A stretch of 57,556 bases of DNA from Micrococcales bacterium 31B (GCA_022803075.1 JAFFTF010000010.1:60692-118247); one strand, 5' to 3'; positions 8,048-17,244 are shown, numbered from the stretch's first letter. Made by a program: numbers and translations. Notes: generated from the letters alone by a model not told the origin.

Positions 8048-9403
8048 ATGACGACAACTGAGAGCGTTTTGAAGGTCCGCGGCGGAAAGCCGCTCAAGGG
8101 CGAAATTACGGTGCGCGGCGCGAAGAACTTCGTGTCCAAGGCCCTGGTGGCGACCCTGTTGGGCAGCGAGGGCGAGAGCACCCTCAGCAACGTTCCCCGG
8201 ATCCGCGACGTGGGTGTCGTGAAGCGCATGCTGAAACTGCATGGCGTCACGGTCACGACGAACGAATCCAAAGACGTCATGACGATGAACGCCCAGAAGG
8301 TCGTGAACGGCGAGATCAAAGAAATCGCCCAACTGGCCGGCGCTAGCCGCATCCCCATTTTGTTCTGCGGCCCGCTACTGCACCGTCTCGGCGAGGCGTA
8401 CATTCCAGACCTGGGCGGCTGCAAAATCGGCGACCGCCCCATCGACTATCACTTTGGTGCGCTGCGCCAGTTCGGTGCCGAAATCGAGAAGATGGAAGGC
8501 GCCGTGCGCATCCTCGCTCCCGATGAGGGCCTCAAGGGTGCCAAGATCGCGCTCGAATACCCGAGCGTCGGCACGACCGAGCAGGTGCTGCTGACCGCGG
8601 TGCTCGCGAAGGGAGTCACCGAACTCTCGAACGCGGCCGTCGAACCCGAGATCATTGACCTCATTGCGGTGCTGCAGAAGATGGGCGCCATCATCAACGT
8701 GCAGACTGATCGCGTCATCAAGATCGAAGGCGTCGATTCGCTCAAGGGCTACAACCACACGAGCCTCTCGGACCGCATCGAGGCCGCCTCGTGGGGCTGC
8801 GCGGCCCTCGCCACGGGCGGCGACATTTTTGTGCGGGGCGCCGACCAGCTCAGCATGATGGCGTTCCTCAACGTGTTCCGCAAGATCGGCGGTGGCTTCG
8901 ACATTGTCGAAGAAGGCATTCGCTTCTACCACCCGGGCGGCGACCTCAAGTCCATCGCGTTCGAGACCGACGTACACCCGGGCTTCATGACCGACTGGCA
9001 GCAACCACTCGTGGTGGCGCTGACGCAGGCCAAGGGCCACTCGATCGTCCACGAAACGGTGTATGAAAACCGCTTCGGCTTCACCCAGGCGCTGCGCGAC
9101 ATGGGCGCGCAGATTCAGGTCTACAGCGACTGCCTGGGAAGTTCAGCGTGCCGCTTCGGTGCCCGCAACTTCCGGCACTCGGCAGTCATCAACGGCCCCA
9201 CGCAGTTGAAGCCCAAGCACATTGTCGTGCCCGACCTGCGCGGCGGATTCTCGCACCTCATCGCGGCCCTCGCCGCCGACGGCGAGTCGCTCGTGGAAGG
9301 CATCGACCTCATCGATCGCGGCTACGAGAACTTCGGTGACAAGCTGGAAGCCCTCGGCGCGGACGTCACGTACGTGCAGGGCAGTTCGAGCGCAGGAGCG
9401 TAG
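8048..9403 (+). CDS. murA: UDP-N-acetylglucosamine 1-carboxyvinyltransferase MurA
   Basis: First committed enzyme of peptidoglycan synthesis, transferring enolpyruvate from PEP to UDP-GlcNAc in the cytosol. The product of about 451 aa has the EPSP-synthase fold, with RGAKN near the N-terminus, the catalytic Cys in DLGGCKIGDRPIDYH, and DRIEAASW, HPGFMTDWQQP and DLRGGFSHLIAAL further on. The active-site Cys is present, so inherent fosfomycin resistance by Cys-to-Asp replacement is not indicated. Start: ATG 8048, or the GTG one codon earlier (8045); TTGGGA lies just upstream. plsC follows after 7 bp. Confidence 0.96.
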   Translation: MTTTESVLKVRGGKPLKGEITVRGAKNFVSKALVATLLGSEGESTLSNVPRIRDVGVVKRMLKLHGVTVTTNESKDVMTMNAQKVVNGEIKEIAQLAGASRIPILFCGPLLHRLGEAYIPDLGGCKIGDRPIDYHFGALRQFGAEIEKMEGAVRILAPDEGLKGAKIALEYPSVGTTEQVLLTAVLAKGVTELSNAAVEPEIIDLIAVLQKMGAIINVQTDRVIKIEGVDSLKGYNHTSLSDRIEAASWGCAALATGGDIFVRGADQLSMMAFLNVFRKIGGGFDIVEEGIRFYHPGGDLKSIAFETDVHPGFMTDWQQPLVVALTQAKGHSIVHETVYENRFGFTQALRDMGAQIQVYSDCLGSSACRFGARNFRHSAVINGPTQLKPKHIVVPDLRGGFSHLIAALAADGESLVEGIDLIDRGYENFGDKLEALGADVTYVQGSSSAGA

Positions 9404-9410
9404 TCGCAGT

Positions 9411-10139
9411 ATGGCATCACGTCGCACGGCGTACCGGATTCCGCGCACGATGCACTGGGTGGCGCGGCCCGCCCGTCTGCTCGTGGGTGCGTTCATCGGT
9501 CGCGAACTGCGTAATCTTCACAACGTGCCCACGGGGGGCGGGGTGGTGATGTGCGGCAATCACGTGTCTGCCGTTGACCCGGTCACCTACGCCTGGACCC
9601 TGTACGACCTCGGCGTGCCGTTCAAGTTTCTCGCCAAAGACTCGATGTTTAAGTGGCCCCTCGTGGGCGCCATGATGCGGGGCCTCGAACAGATTCCCGT
9701 GGCGCGAGGCACGAAAGATGCAGCCCGCTCGCTCGTGGCGGCGGTTGACATCGTCAAGAGCGGCAATCCGGTCATGGTTTTCCCTGAGGGCACGCTCACG
9801 AAGCAGCCCGACCTCTGGCCCATGCGTGGTCACACGGGCGCCGCGAAAATCGCCCTGACTTCCGGCGCGCCCGTCGTGCCCATGGCCCAATGGGGCCAGC
9901 AGGAGATCATGCGCGACGGCGGCCGAGTGCCCAAACTGTTCCCCCGCAAGCACGTGGTGGTGACCTTCGGCGAGCCCGTCGACCTCGATGACCTGCGCGA
10001 CAAACCCCTGTCGCGCGAGGTGTTGAAGGAGGCCACGGAGCGCATCATGTGGGCCATCACCGACCTGGTGCAGGGGTTGCGCGGGGGCACGCCACCCACG
10101 GCGCTCTACCAACATCCGCTGGTCAAGGACACGAAATAG
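9411..10139 (+). CDS. plsC: 1-acyl-sn-glycerol-3-phosphate acyltransferase (PlsC family)
   Basis: Membrane-associated acyltransferase of about 242 aa for phosphatidic acid synthesis. The HX4D catalytic motif is seen as GNHVSAVDP (His51, Asp56), motif II as QIPVARGTKDA and motif III as VFPEGTLT (Glu126). The start at 9411 is the first ATG after the murA stop; a longer frame would run inside murA. Together with the adjacent gpsA it links glycerol-3-phosphate supply to phospholipid synthesis, and the tight packing murA-plsC-gpsA suggests one transcript. Confidence 0.92.
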   Translation: MASRRTAYRIPRTMHWVARPARLLVGAFIGRELRNLHNVPTGGGVVMCGNHVSAVDPVTYAWTLYDLGVPFKFLAKDSMFKWPLVGAMMRGLEQIPVARGTKDAARSLVAAVDIVKSGNPVMVFPEGTLTKQPDLWPMRGHTGAAKIALTSGAPVVPMAQWGQQEIMRDGGRVPKLFPRKHVVVTFGEPVDLDDLRDKPLSREVLKEATERIMWAITDLVQGLRGGTPPTALYQHPLVKDTK

Positions 10140-10149
10140 CGAGGCACAC

Positions 10150-11127
10150 ATGAGCGTGGCAGTGTTGGGCACGGGCAGCTGGGGGACAACCTTCGCGCAG
10201 GTGATCGCCGACGCTGGCCACGACGTGGTGATGTGGGGCCGCAACAGCCGCGTGGTCAACGACATCGTCCAGCGCCACGCGAACCCGGGCTACCTGCCTG
10301 GTCTCGATCTGTCACCTCGCATCACGGCGTCCACCGACCTTGCGGCGGTGGTCGACGGAGTCGAGGGCATCGTCTTGGCGGTGCCCGCGCAGTCGCTCGA
10401 CGAAAACCTCTCCGCCTGGCCCCGGCTCACGGCGCCCGTGCTCTCGCTCATGAAGGGCATCGAGCGCGGCACCCATCGGCGCATGAGCGAGGTGCTGCAG
10501 CAACACCTTGACCGCGAGCAGATTGCGGTGCTTTCTGGCCCGAACCTCGCGCGCGAGATCGCAGAGCGGCAACCCTGCGCCTCGGTGGTCGCGGCTCACG
10601 AACAGGCGGTGGCCGACCGTTTTGCAGAACTCTCCGCGGCACCCTACTTTCGGGTGTATACCTCGACCGACGTCGTGGGCGTCGAAATCGGCGGCGCCGG
10701 CAAGAACGTGATTGCCCTCGCGTGCGGCATCGCCGCGGGCGTCGGCCTGGGAGACAACACCAAGGCGACGCTCATCACGCGCGGCCTCAGCGAGGTCACG
10801 CGTCTGGCCGTGGCCCTGGGGGCGGACGCCGCCACCCTCTCTGGCCTGGCCGGCATGGGCGACCTGGTGGCCACGTGCGCGTCGCCACTGAGCCGTAACG
10901 CCCGCTTTGGCGCGGCGCTCGGCCGGGGCCTCTCGGTGGGGCAGGCCCAGATCGAGGTGGGTCAAACCGCAGAGGGCGTCGCCACGGCGGGTGCCATGCT
11001 GGAACTCGCCCAGGAACACGGCGTGGAGGTGCCCATTACCGCGGCCGTGGTGGAGGTGATCATGGGTCGAGCCACGATCGACCAGGTGATTACGGCCCTG
11101 CTGAGCCGTCCGCGCCGCGCCGAATAG
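10150..11127 (+). CDS. gpsA: NAD(P)H-dependent glycerol-3-phosphate dehydrogenase GpsA
   Basis: Cytosolic enzyme of 325 aa reducing dihydroxyacetone phosphate to sn-glycerol-3-phosphate. The Rossmann motif GTGSWGTTFA (residues 7-16) is at the very N-terminus. LSGPNLAREI and the catalytic lysine region GGAGKNVIALACG are present, and the C-terminal helical domain carries NTKATLITRGLSE and SGLAGMGDL. It starts 10 bp after plsC. It converges with the PLP enzyme gene, only 4 bp apart at the stops; no obvious terminator hairpin separates them. Confidence 0.95.
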   Translation: MSVAVLGTGSWGTTFAQVIADAGHDVVMWGRNSRVVNDIVQRHANPGYLPGLDLSPRITASTDLAAVVDGVEGIVLAVPAQSLDENLSAWPRLTAPVLSLMKGIERGTHRRMSEVLQQHLDREQIAVLSGPNLAREIAERQPCASVVAAHEQAVADRFAELSAAPYFRVYTSTDVVGVEIGGAGKNVIALACGIAAGVGLGDNTKATLITRGLSEVTRLAVALGADAATLSGLAGMGDLVATCASPLSRNARFGAALGRGLSVGQAQIEVGQTAEGVATAGAMLELAQEHGVEVPITAAVVEVIMGRATIDQVITALLSRPRRAE

Positions 11128-11131
11128 GGGA

Positions 11132-12307
11132 TTAGGAACCCAGGGCGCGGTCTAGATCGCGCCACAGGTCTTCGACGTCCTCGATGCCCACCGAGAGGCG
11201 CACCAGGGCCTCCGGCACGGCCAGGGGCTCGTTGGCGTGACGACGCCGCCGCTCGAGAATGGATTCGACGCCGCCCAGGGAGGTAGCGGGCGTCCAGAGG
11301 GCCACCGAAGCGCTGACCTGTTCGGCGCGTTCGACGCTGGGCTGCCCGGCGCGAGCCGGTTCGAAGGCCAGCACAGCACCGAAGGCACGCATGTGCTGCG
11401 CGGCGCGCGCGTGGCCCGGGTCGGTTTCGAGACCGGGGTAGCGCACATTGCACGCACGGGGGTCGGCCGCGAGGCGTTCCGCGAGCACCGCCGCGTTGGC
11501 GCAACCGCGTTCAAAGCGCAGGGCGAGGGTGCGCACGCCGCGCAGGGCGAGGTAGGAGTCGAGGCCGCCGCTGATGGCCCCGTGCACCGTGCGATACCCA
11601 TGCAAGGTGGCGCGCAACTCGGGTGAATCGGTGACAATACCGCCCATGATGACATCGGAATGGCCGGCCAGGAACTTCGTCATGGAGTGCACCACCACGT
11701 CGGCGCCGAGCGCCAGGGGGTTCATGCCCAACGGGGTGGCGAAGGTGTTGTCGACGACCGTCGTGACACCGGCGGCTCGGGCCGCGGTCAACAGGGCCGG
11801 CACATCCGCGACCTCGAGCAGGGGGTTTGTGGGGGATTCCAGCCAGAACAGGGCCGGGGCGGGGGAGGCAGCCAACGCGGCCAGCACGGCGTCCGAATCT
11901 GACACGTCGAGAAGTACGAGCCGCACGCGACCCTTGGCCTCCTGCTGCTGCATGAGGGTGAGGGTCGTGTTGTAGCACGCACGGGGTGCGATCACGGTGC
12001 CGCCGTCGGGAACCAGCGACAGCGCCGCGGCAATCGCGGCCATGCCGGAGCCATACACTAAGCCCGGCAACTCGGCGCCTTCGAGGGCGGCGAGGGTTGC
12101 TTCAAGAGGGTCCCAAGAGGGGTTCGAGAAGCGTGCGTACACGCTGTCGCCCGGCTGCGCGGTACCGGCATGGTGGAACGTCGAGGTCAGCGTGATCGGC
12201 GAGTTCACGGGCTGGTTCTGGCCGTGCGGCCGACCGGCCGTCACCGCGAGGGTCGCGGGCGCGTAGGGGGTGCCATCGGGGGAGCGTAGAGCCTTCATCT
12301 CAGTCAT
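11132..12307 (-). CDS. Trans-sulfuration family PLP enzyme (cystathionine gamma-synthase/lyase-like)
   Basis: Product of 391 aa of the Cys/Met-metabolism PLP family. The Schiff-base lysine is Lys211 in HSMTKFLAGHSDV. VYGSGMAAI, WLESPTNPLLEVADV and DNTFATP are the cofactor-binding segments and YARFSNPSWDPLE supplies the family tyrosine region. A gamma-synthase, gamma-lyase or other trans-sulfuration activity cannot be decided from these motifs. It is transcribed against gpsA and divergently from ddl, with a 92-bp gap. No SAM or T-box riboswitch was recognised upstream. Confidence 0.88.
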   Translation of the reverse strand: MTEMKALRSPDGTPYAPATLAVTAGRPHGQNQPVNSPITLTSTFHHAGTAQPGDSVYARFSNPSWDPLEATLAALEGAELPGLVYGSGMAAIAAALSLVPDGGTVIAPRACYNTTLTLMQQQEAKGRVRLVLLDVSDSDAVLAALAASPAPALFWLESPTNPLLEVADVPALLTAARAAGVTTVVDNTFATPLGMNPLALGADVVVHSMTKFLAGHSDVIMGGIVTDSPELRATLHGYRTVHGAISGGLDSYLALRGVRTLALRFERGCANAAVLAERLAADPRACNVRYPGLETDPGHARAAQHMRAFGAVLAFEPARAGQPSVERAEQVSASVALWTPATSLGGVESILERRRRHANEPLAVPEALVRLSVGIEDVEDLWRDLDRALGS

Positions 12308-12387
12308 GCTGCAATTCTAGGGAGACCCCGGGCCACGAGGGGTGCCAGTATCGCACGCGCCTCGGACGAACCGGGCCCGGGGTTAGG

Positions 12388-12393
12388 TAGGGT
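12388..12393 (+). promoter_or_regulatory. Putative -10 box of a leaderless ddl transcript
   Basis: TAGGGT sits 6 nt upstream of the GTG at 12400, the geometry of actinobacterial leaderless promoters in which transcription starts at the first base of the start codon. Confidence 0.45.
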
Positions 12394-12399
12394 GGGGTC

Positions 12400-13560
12400 G
12401 TGACTGAATCAACCTCGCCATCGCCCGTTTCTGCAAGTTCTGCTCCGGGTGCTCCCCGCAAGCCCCGCGTGCTGGTGCTCTTCGGGGGACGCTCCGGCGA
12501 GCACGGCATTTCGTGCGCCACCGCGGGCGGCGTACTCGGCGCGATTGACCGCGAGACCTTTGACGTCGTAGCCGTGGGCGTCACGAGCGAGGGCCAGTGG
12601 GTGCCCGTCTCGGACGACCCCGCCCCGTGGCAACTGCGCGGTTCGACCCTGCCCCAGGTGCAGTCGAGCGACGCCGTCGTGCTGCCGCCGCTCAAGGCGA
12701 TCACCGAGCGCGGCGAGTTCAGCCAGGTCGAGTCGAGCACCGTGACGTCACTCGGCGAGGTCGACGTCGTGTTCCCGCTGCTGCACGGCCCCTACGGCGA
12801 GGACGGCACGCTGCAGGGCGCGCTCGAGTTGGTCGACGCTCGCTACGTGGGCTCGGGAGTGCTGGCGAGCGCGCTGGGCATGGACAAGCACTACATGAAG
12901 CTCATCATTCAGGGCAGCGGCGTGGCCGTCGCGCCGTGGGTGACGGTGTTCCCCGGAGAGTGGGATTCGCGCCGCGACGCCATCAAAGACCAGGTGGACG
13001 CCCTGGGATACCCAGTATTCGTGAAGCCCACGCGCGCCGGTTCCTCCCTCGGTGTGAGCCGAGTGACCTCGCGCGAGGGCCTGGAGGACGCCATGGCGGA
13101 GGCCCTGCGCCACGACCCCAAGGTGCTGATTGAGGCCGGTGTCGTGGGTCGCGAGGTGGAGTGCGCGGTGCTCCAGGGGCGCGACGGGGCCGCCCCGCGC
13201 ACGAGCCTGCCCGCCGAGGTCATCATCGGCGATGACGTCGAGTTTTATGACTTCGGCACCAAGTACCTCGGCGAGGGCACGGTCGACGTGGTCTGCCCGG
13301 CCGAGCTGACCGCCGAGCAAACCGCCGCGGTGCAAGACGTCGCGCGGCGCGTGTTCGTGGCCTTCGGCCTCGAGGGCCTCGCCCGCTGCGACGTGTTCGT
13401 GACCGAGACCGGTGTCATCGTCAACGAGATCAACACCATGCCCGGCTTCACGCCGTTCTCGGCGTACCCGATGATGTGGGAGAAGTCGGGCATCGCCTAC
13501 GCCGACCTCGTCAACGAGCTGATCGACCTGGCGCTCACGCGACCCGTGGGCCTGCGCTAG
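12400..13560 (+). CDS. ddlA: D-alanine-D-alanine ligase
   Basis: ATP-grasp enzyme of 386 aa making the D-Ala-D-Ala dipeptide for peptidoglycan. The N-terminal domain has VLFGGRSGEHGISC. HGPYGEDGTLQG and GMDKHYMK are in the central region; FVKPTRAGSSLGVSRV is the ATP-binding segment, FYDFGTKYL lies in the omega-loop region, and the C-terminal NEINTMPGFTPFSAYP holds metal ligands. The Tyr-containing loop fits the D-Ala (not D-Lac) type. About 22 Ser/Pro/Ala-rich residues precede the fold, and the GTG start is supported by a TAGGGT box just upstream. The ddl-DUF3515-thiL neighbourhood is classical for actinobacteria. Confidence 0.95.
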   Translation: MTESTSPSPVSASSAPGAPRKPRVLVLFGGRSGEHGISCATAGGVLGAIDRETFDVVAVGVTSEGQWVPVSDDPAPWQLRGSTLPQVQSSDAVVLPPLKAITERGEFSQVESSTVTSLGEVDVVFPLLHGPYGEDGTLQGALELVDARYVGSGVLASALGMDKHYMKLIIQGSGVAVAPWVTVFPGEWDSRRDAIKDQVDALGYPVFVKPTRAGSSLGVSRVTSREGLEDAMAEALRHDPKVLIEAGVVGREVECAVLQGRDGAAPRTSLPAEVIIGDDVEFYDFGTKYLGEGTVDVVCPAELTAEQTAAVQDVARRVFVAFGLEGLARCDVFVTETGVIVNEINTMPGFTPFSAYPMMWEKSGIAYADLVNELIDLALTRPVGLR

Positions 13561-13610
13561 TCGGCCGGCGGCCAGGGTTGCGGCCAGGGTTGCGGCCCGG
13601 GCCGGCCTAG

Positions 13611-14117
13611 CTATTCGGTCGCGTCGCAGGTTTCGGTTGCGGTGGTATTGACCGTTACGAGCCCCGTGAGATCGGGCAACGGAGCCGTGGGCTGCCCGTC
13701 CGCGACGCCCGCCGGCACCAGCACGTCGATGCGGGGGGTCCGGCCGAACGTCGTGAACATGTGGCCCCCGGCCTCGGTCGTGGTGGCGACCCAGTCAACC
13801 CGGGCACCCGAGGCGTCCGGAATAGTGATGCAATCGGTGGACGGCGCGTTCGCGGGGGCACCGCAGCGCAGCGAGACCACCTGCCCGTGCGGGCCGGTCC
13901 ACGCGACCGTGGCCTGCGTGGTCGTGTGGACCCGCTCGAGGCCCATCACCGAGACGGGAGCCGAGAGCACGACACTCGCGCACGCGGGATCGGTGGATTG
14001 CGGCCCCGCGGGCACCGTCACCGTCGGCGAGCAGGCCGTCAGCGCGAGTGGGGCGAGCAGCGACCACACGGAATTGCGGAGCAGCGGTGCGGAACCGAAG
14101 TTGCGGGGGCGAGCCAT
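13611..14117 (-). CDS. DUF3515 lipoprotein
   Basis: Product of 168 aa with a short basic N-terminus, a hydrophobic stretch and a lipobox LTAC (Cys29), so probably a lipoprotein on the outer face of the membrane. The body resembles DUF3515, a family of unknown function found almost always between ddl and thiL in actinobacteria, as here. Further cysteines (ACASV, RCGAP, DCITI, ETCDATE) could form disulfides outside the cell. It is encoded opposite to both neighbours. The 50 bp after ddl hold a doubled GGCCAGGGTTGC sequence and GC-rich complementarity, but no T-run. Confidence 0.8.
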   Translation of the reverse strand: MARPRNFGSAPLLRNSVWSLLAPLALTACSPTVTVPAGPQSTDPACASVVLSAPVSVMGLERVHTTTQATVAWTGPHGQVVSLRCGAPANAPSTDCITIPDASGARVDWVATTTEAGGHMFTTFGRTPRIDVLVPAGVADGQPTAPLPDLTGLVTVNTTATETCDATE

Positions 14118-14207
14118 ACCACCACGTTACGTCGATTTCTCGAGGCGAAGCCGCCTGGTCTGATAGGCGATAATGAAGCGATCAGAACCACGTTCGAGAG
14201 GCACATT

Positions 14208-15224
14208 GTGACCGAGTCCGACATCTTGTCGCGGATACTACCCACCCTGCAGCAGTCGGCCGACGTGATCGTGGGGCCCGGTGACGACGCGGCAGTCTGC
14301 GCGTGGGACGAGGACACGCTCGTGGTCTCGACGGACATGCTGGTCGAGGGCCACGATTTCACCCTCGACTGGTCGAACGCCCACGAGATTGGCCGCAAGG
14401 CCATGGCCCAAAACCTCGCCGACATCGCGGCCATGGGCGCGCGCCCTACTCATGTCGTGGTGGCGACCGCCGCGCCCCAGTCGACGACCGTCGACTGGTT
14501 GGCCGAACTCTCGCGCGGCATGCAGGAGTACTGCGCCCGCTGGGGGGTCAGCATCATCGGCGGTGACCTCTCGGCGGCGCCGCAGGTCGTCATCTCGGTC
14601 GCGGCGCACGGCACCCTAGACGGCCGCGCCGCCGTCACGCGGGCGGGCGCGAACCCAGGCGACATAGTCGCGATCGCGGGGCCCGCGGGCGTCTCGGGTG
14701 CGGGGCTGGCACTGCTCGAAAGCGGCGTGGCGGGGGCGGACGCGAAGGTCCCCGCCGAGTTGGAGGCCCTCGTTGGCCAGGTGATTAATTGGCACTGCGC
14801 CCCGGAGCCACAGATCGCGCTCGGCGCGATCGCGGCGGAGGCGGGGGCCACCGCGATGATCGACACCTCCGACGGGCTCTGGGAGGACGGCTCCCGCATC
14901 GCCATGGCGAGCTCACGGCGGCTCGGCACGCCCCTACTGCTGAACCTCTTCACGAGCGCCCTGGACCACGACGCCCGGGCGCTTGCGCCGCTCGCGCAGG
15001 CGCTGCGCGTGAACCCGTACGACTGGGTACTGGGCGGCGGCGAGGACCACTCGCTGCTCGCGACTTTTCCCGCGGGCCTGAGCCTGCCCGCCGGGTTCCG
15101 CGAAATCGGTCAGGTGCTCGCCGTGCAGCCGCAGGATGTGCCCGCCTATCAGGCCCTTGACCTGCCGATGCTGCTCGATTCCAGCCCGCGCGACGTGCGG
15201 GTTTTCGATCACTTCGGCGGCTGA
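14208..15224 (+). CDS. thiL: Thiamine-monophosphate kinase ThiL
   Basis: Enzyme of 338 aa phosphorylating thiamine monophosphate to the diphosphate cofactor. The N-terminal VGPGDDAAV (Mg/ATP site), STDMLVEGHDF, AMAQNLADIAAMGA, IIGGDLSAAP and MIDTSDGLWED are diagnostic of the PurM/ThiL fold. The GTG at 14208 is chosen because the ThiL domain begins immediately and GAGAGG precedes by 6 nt; a longer in-frame reading would run antisense through DUF3515. A GATAAT sequence near 14168-14173 may be its -10 box. No TPP riboswitch was seen. Confidence 0.93.
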   Translation: MTESDILSRILPTLQQSADVIVGPGDDAAVCAWDEDTLVVSTDMLVEGHDFTLDWSNAHEIGRKAMAQNLADIAAMGARPTHVVVATAAPQSTTVDWLAELSRGMQEYCARWGVSIIGGDLSAAPQVVISVAAHGTLDGRAAVTRAGANPGDIVAIAGPAGVSGAGLALLESGVAGADAKVPAELEALVGQVINWHCAPEPQIALGAIAAEAGATAMIDTSDGLWEDGSRIAMASSRRLGTPLLLNLFTSALDHDARALAPLAQALRVNPYDWVLGGGEDHSLLATFPAGLSLPAGFREIGQVLAVQPQDVPAYQALDLPMLLDSSPRDVRVFDHFGG

Positions 15225-15230
15225 GTCGCG

Positions 15231-16805
15231 TTAGTGCGGAGGCGTGCGCGGCTGCGGCACTGGGCGCTGCACCTGCACCTCGCCATCTTCGGTCAACGGT
15301 GCGGACGCTCCGGTGCCCGGGCTGGGTCCGGTGCCCGGGCTGGGTGCGGGGGGCGGCGGCGTCCAGTACGGGGGCTGGCCCACGTGGAGCCCCGGGTCGC
15401 CCGAATCGCCCGGGTTGGCCGGGTGGCCGGTGTGCCGCTTTCGCACATTCACCCCGATCAGCACGGCCACGAGGATCACGAGCCCCACGGCGAACACGCC
15501 CCAGCCGAGTGCGGACAGGTAGTCGGCACCGTTGCTGGTGGGCTCCGGCGCGGCCGCGACGGGCGTGGCCGATTCGAGCGTGGGCACTGCGGGAGCTGAT
15601 GGCTCCGGTGTGGCACCCGGCACTGTGGCGCCCGACGGCGTGGCCGGGGCCGCTGTGAGGTCCGCGGGCAGGGGCTCGCCCGCGCTGTGGTTGAGCAGTG
15701 GGTTCTGATCGGGGTAGGTCGTCGGGTCGATGGCGAGCGGCTTCTGCAGGTTGACGAGTCCGTAACCGCTACCGTCGGTGCGCCACTGCAGGCGGCCATC
15801 GGTATTAAACGTATTGCGCAGCAGGTCTTGCATCACCTGATTGGCCGTGGCACGGGGGTACTTCTGCCAGATGAGGGCGGCCATGCCCGCGACAATCGGC
15901 GTCGCGTACGACGTGCCCTTGCGCGCGCAATCCTGCCGCGCGCGTTGATCGTACAGGCAGCGGATGCTATCGCCCGGGCCCGCGATGGCCACGTCGGGGT
16001 TGTTGAGGATCTCGCGCGGGTACTCGGTGTCGGTATTCAGCGTGCCCTGCGGCGTGTAGCCCGCGACGGTCAGCACGCCGTTGAGGTTGCAGGGCGCGAG
16101 GTTGTTTTCGCTGCGCGAGTTGGGCGGCGCGCACGCCACGAGCACTCCCGCGCGCAGGGCCGAGGCGAGTTCTTCGACATCACCCTGCGTGTAGTCGGTG
16201 AAGGTGACCGAGGTCGTGACGATGCGATTGCCGTCGGCAACGGCCTGCCGCAGGGCGTTACCGAACCCGGTGCGGCCGCCCGACTGCTCACACGAGTCGT
16301 AGGAGCCGTAGCCATAAAAGGTGACCGCGGCGTCCGGCACGACCCCCTCGTGACCGTTGGTGCCATTGCCAATCAGTAATGAGGTGATGGTCGTGCCGTG
16401 CATGACCGTGGACGCGCCCTGGCCGTAGCGATCCGAATCGACGAAACCGCTGCCGCAGTACGGGGTGGGATCGACCGTGAGGTTTTGACCCGTGAACACC
16501 ACATTCTGCGAGTCGATCTGGTTGTCGATCACGGCGATTTTGATGCCCGCCCCCGTGAGGCCATCGTCGTGGAGGGCGTCGAAACCGAAGTTGCGATACC
16601 ACCAGTTGCCGTCGTCTGCGGTGCCTACGGAGACCGTGGCGGCCGCGGGGAGGGGCGCGAGGACAGTGGCCACGAGGATCAGCAGAGCGAGGATCGCGCC
16701 GAGGTAGCCAGCAAGCGGGCCGACCCGGCGGGGGCGAGGCGCACTGCGCGGGTGGCGTGGACGCCGGGTCGGGGCGTCCAGGGGCGGAATACGGGGGGCG
16801 GTCAC
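15231..16805 (-). CDS. S8 subtilisin-family serine protease, membrane-anchored (mycosin-like)
   Basis: Secreted protease of about 524 aa. After a basic, Pro/Arg-rich N-terminus, a signal/anchor segment lies at about 32-57 (LGAILALLILVATVLAP). The catalytic triad is visible: Asp94 in AVIDNQID, His136 in VMHGTTI and Ser299 in GTSYATP. A Pro/Ala/Thr-rich linker (about 375-425), a C-terminal transmembrane helix (about 433-453) and a Pro-rich cytoplasmic tail follow. The layout resembles type VII secretion mycosins, but no ESX components are nearby. An ATG at 16898 would add 31 residues of unlike codon usage, so GTG 16805 is preferred. Confidence 0.82.
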   Translation of the reverse strand: MTAPRIPPLDAPTRRPRHPRSAPRPRRVGPLAGYLGAILALLILVATVLAPLPAAATVSVGTADDGNWWYRNFGFDALHDDGLTGAGIKIAVIDNQIDSQNVVFTGQNLTVDPTPYCGSGFVDSDRYGQGASTVMHGTTITSLLIGNGTNGHEGVVPDAAVTFYGYGSYDSCEQSGGRTGFGNALRQAVADGNRIVTTSVTFTDYTQGDVEELASALRAGVLVACAPPNSRSENNLAPCNLNGVLTVAGYTPQGTLNTDTEYPREILNNPDVAIAGPGDSIRCLYDQRARQDCARKGTSYATPIVAGMAALIWQKYPRATANQVMQDLLRNTFNTDGRLQWRTDGSGYGLVNLQKPLAIDPTTYPDQNPLLNHSAGEPLPADLTAAPATPSGATVPGATPEPSAPAVPTLESATPVAAAPEPTSNGADYLSALGWGVFAVGLVILVAVLIGVNVRKRHTGHPANPGDSGDPGLHVGQPPYWTPPPPAPSPGTGPSPGTGASAPLTEDGEVQVQRPVPQPRTPPH

Positions 16806-17009
16806 GTGGGCTCGATTCTCACGTCGCCGTGCGGTTAACGGGCCGATTCGGCTCTTCGCAGGCGCCGCAGCGCGGAACACGCTGGCAGGATTGAACATGC
16901 TGGCTGTGCAAATCTGTGGCGATAATCGACCATACCTCGTGACGACCAGGTGCGACTCGCCGCGGTGGACGCTGCGGCGACCCTGCCAGTCTACTTAATA
17001 ATCCTGGGG

Positions 17010-17044
17010 ACAAAACAAAAGGACCGATCGGAAGATCGGTCCTT
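17010..17044 (-). terminator. Rho-independent terminator of rpmB
   Basis: Read on the minus strand, GGACCGATC and GATCGGTCC pair as a perfect 9-bp stem with a short loop, followed by CTTTTGTTTTG. It ends the L28 transcript and separates it from the protease gene. Confidence 0.85.
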
Positions 17045-17058
17045 GAGTGAGGCGGAGG

Positions 17059-17244
17059 TTAGCGAGTAACCTTGCCGGCCTTCATGCACGAGGTGCAGGC
17101 GTTGATGCGCTTGGGGGTACCGGCGATGATCGCGCGGATGCGCTGAATGTTCGGGTTCCAGCGACGCGAGGTGCGACGGTGCGAGTGCGAAACTTGCTTA
17201 CCGAAGCTCGGGCCCTTACCGCATACTTCACAGTTGGCAGCCAC
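17059..17244 (-). CDS. rpmB: 50S ribosomal protein L28 (zinc-ribbon form)
   Basis: L28 of 61 aa beginning GTG (VAANCEVCGKGPSFG), with AGGAG 5 nt upstream. HSHRRTSRRWNPNIQ is the family signature. Two Cys pairs, CEVC and CTSC, make a metal-binding knuckle, so this is the C+ (zinc-binding) version. Reading further upstream would add nine residues that do not belong to L28. It is transcribed away from the DAK-like gene, with a terminator immediately downstream. Confidence 0.95.
   Translation of the reverse strand: MAANCEVCGKGPSFGKQVSHSHRRTSRRWNPNIQRIRAIIAGTPKRINACTSCMKAGKVTR

Noticed and set aside
8390-8450. Fosfomycin-insensitive MurA
   Set aside because: The catalytic Cys is present in LGGCKIGDRP; there is no Cys-to-Asp replacement.
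14120-14207. TPP riboswitch in front of thiL
   Set aside because: The gap is under 90 bp and lacks the conserved thi-box segments.
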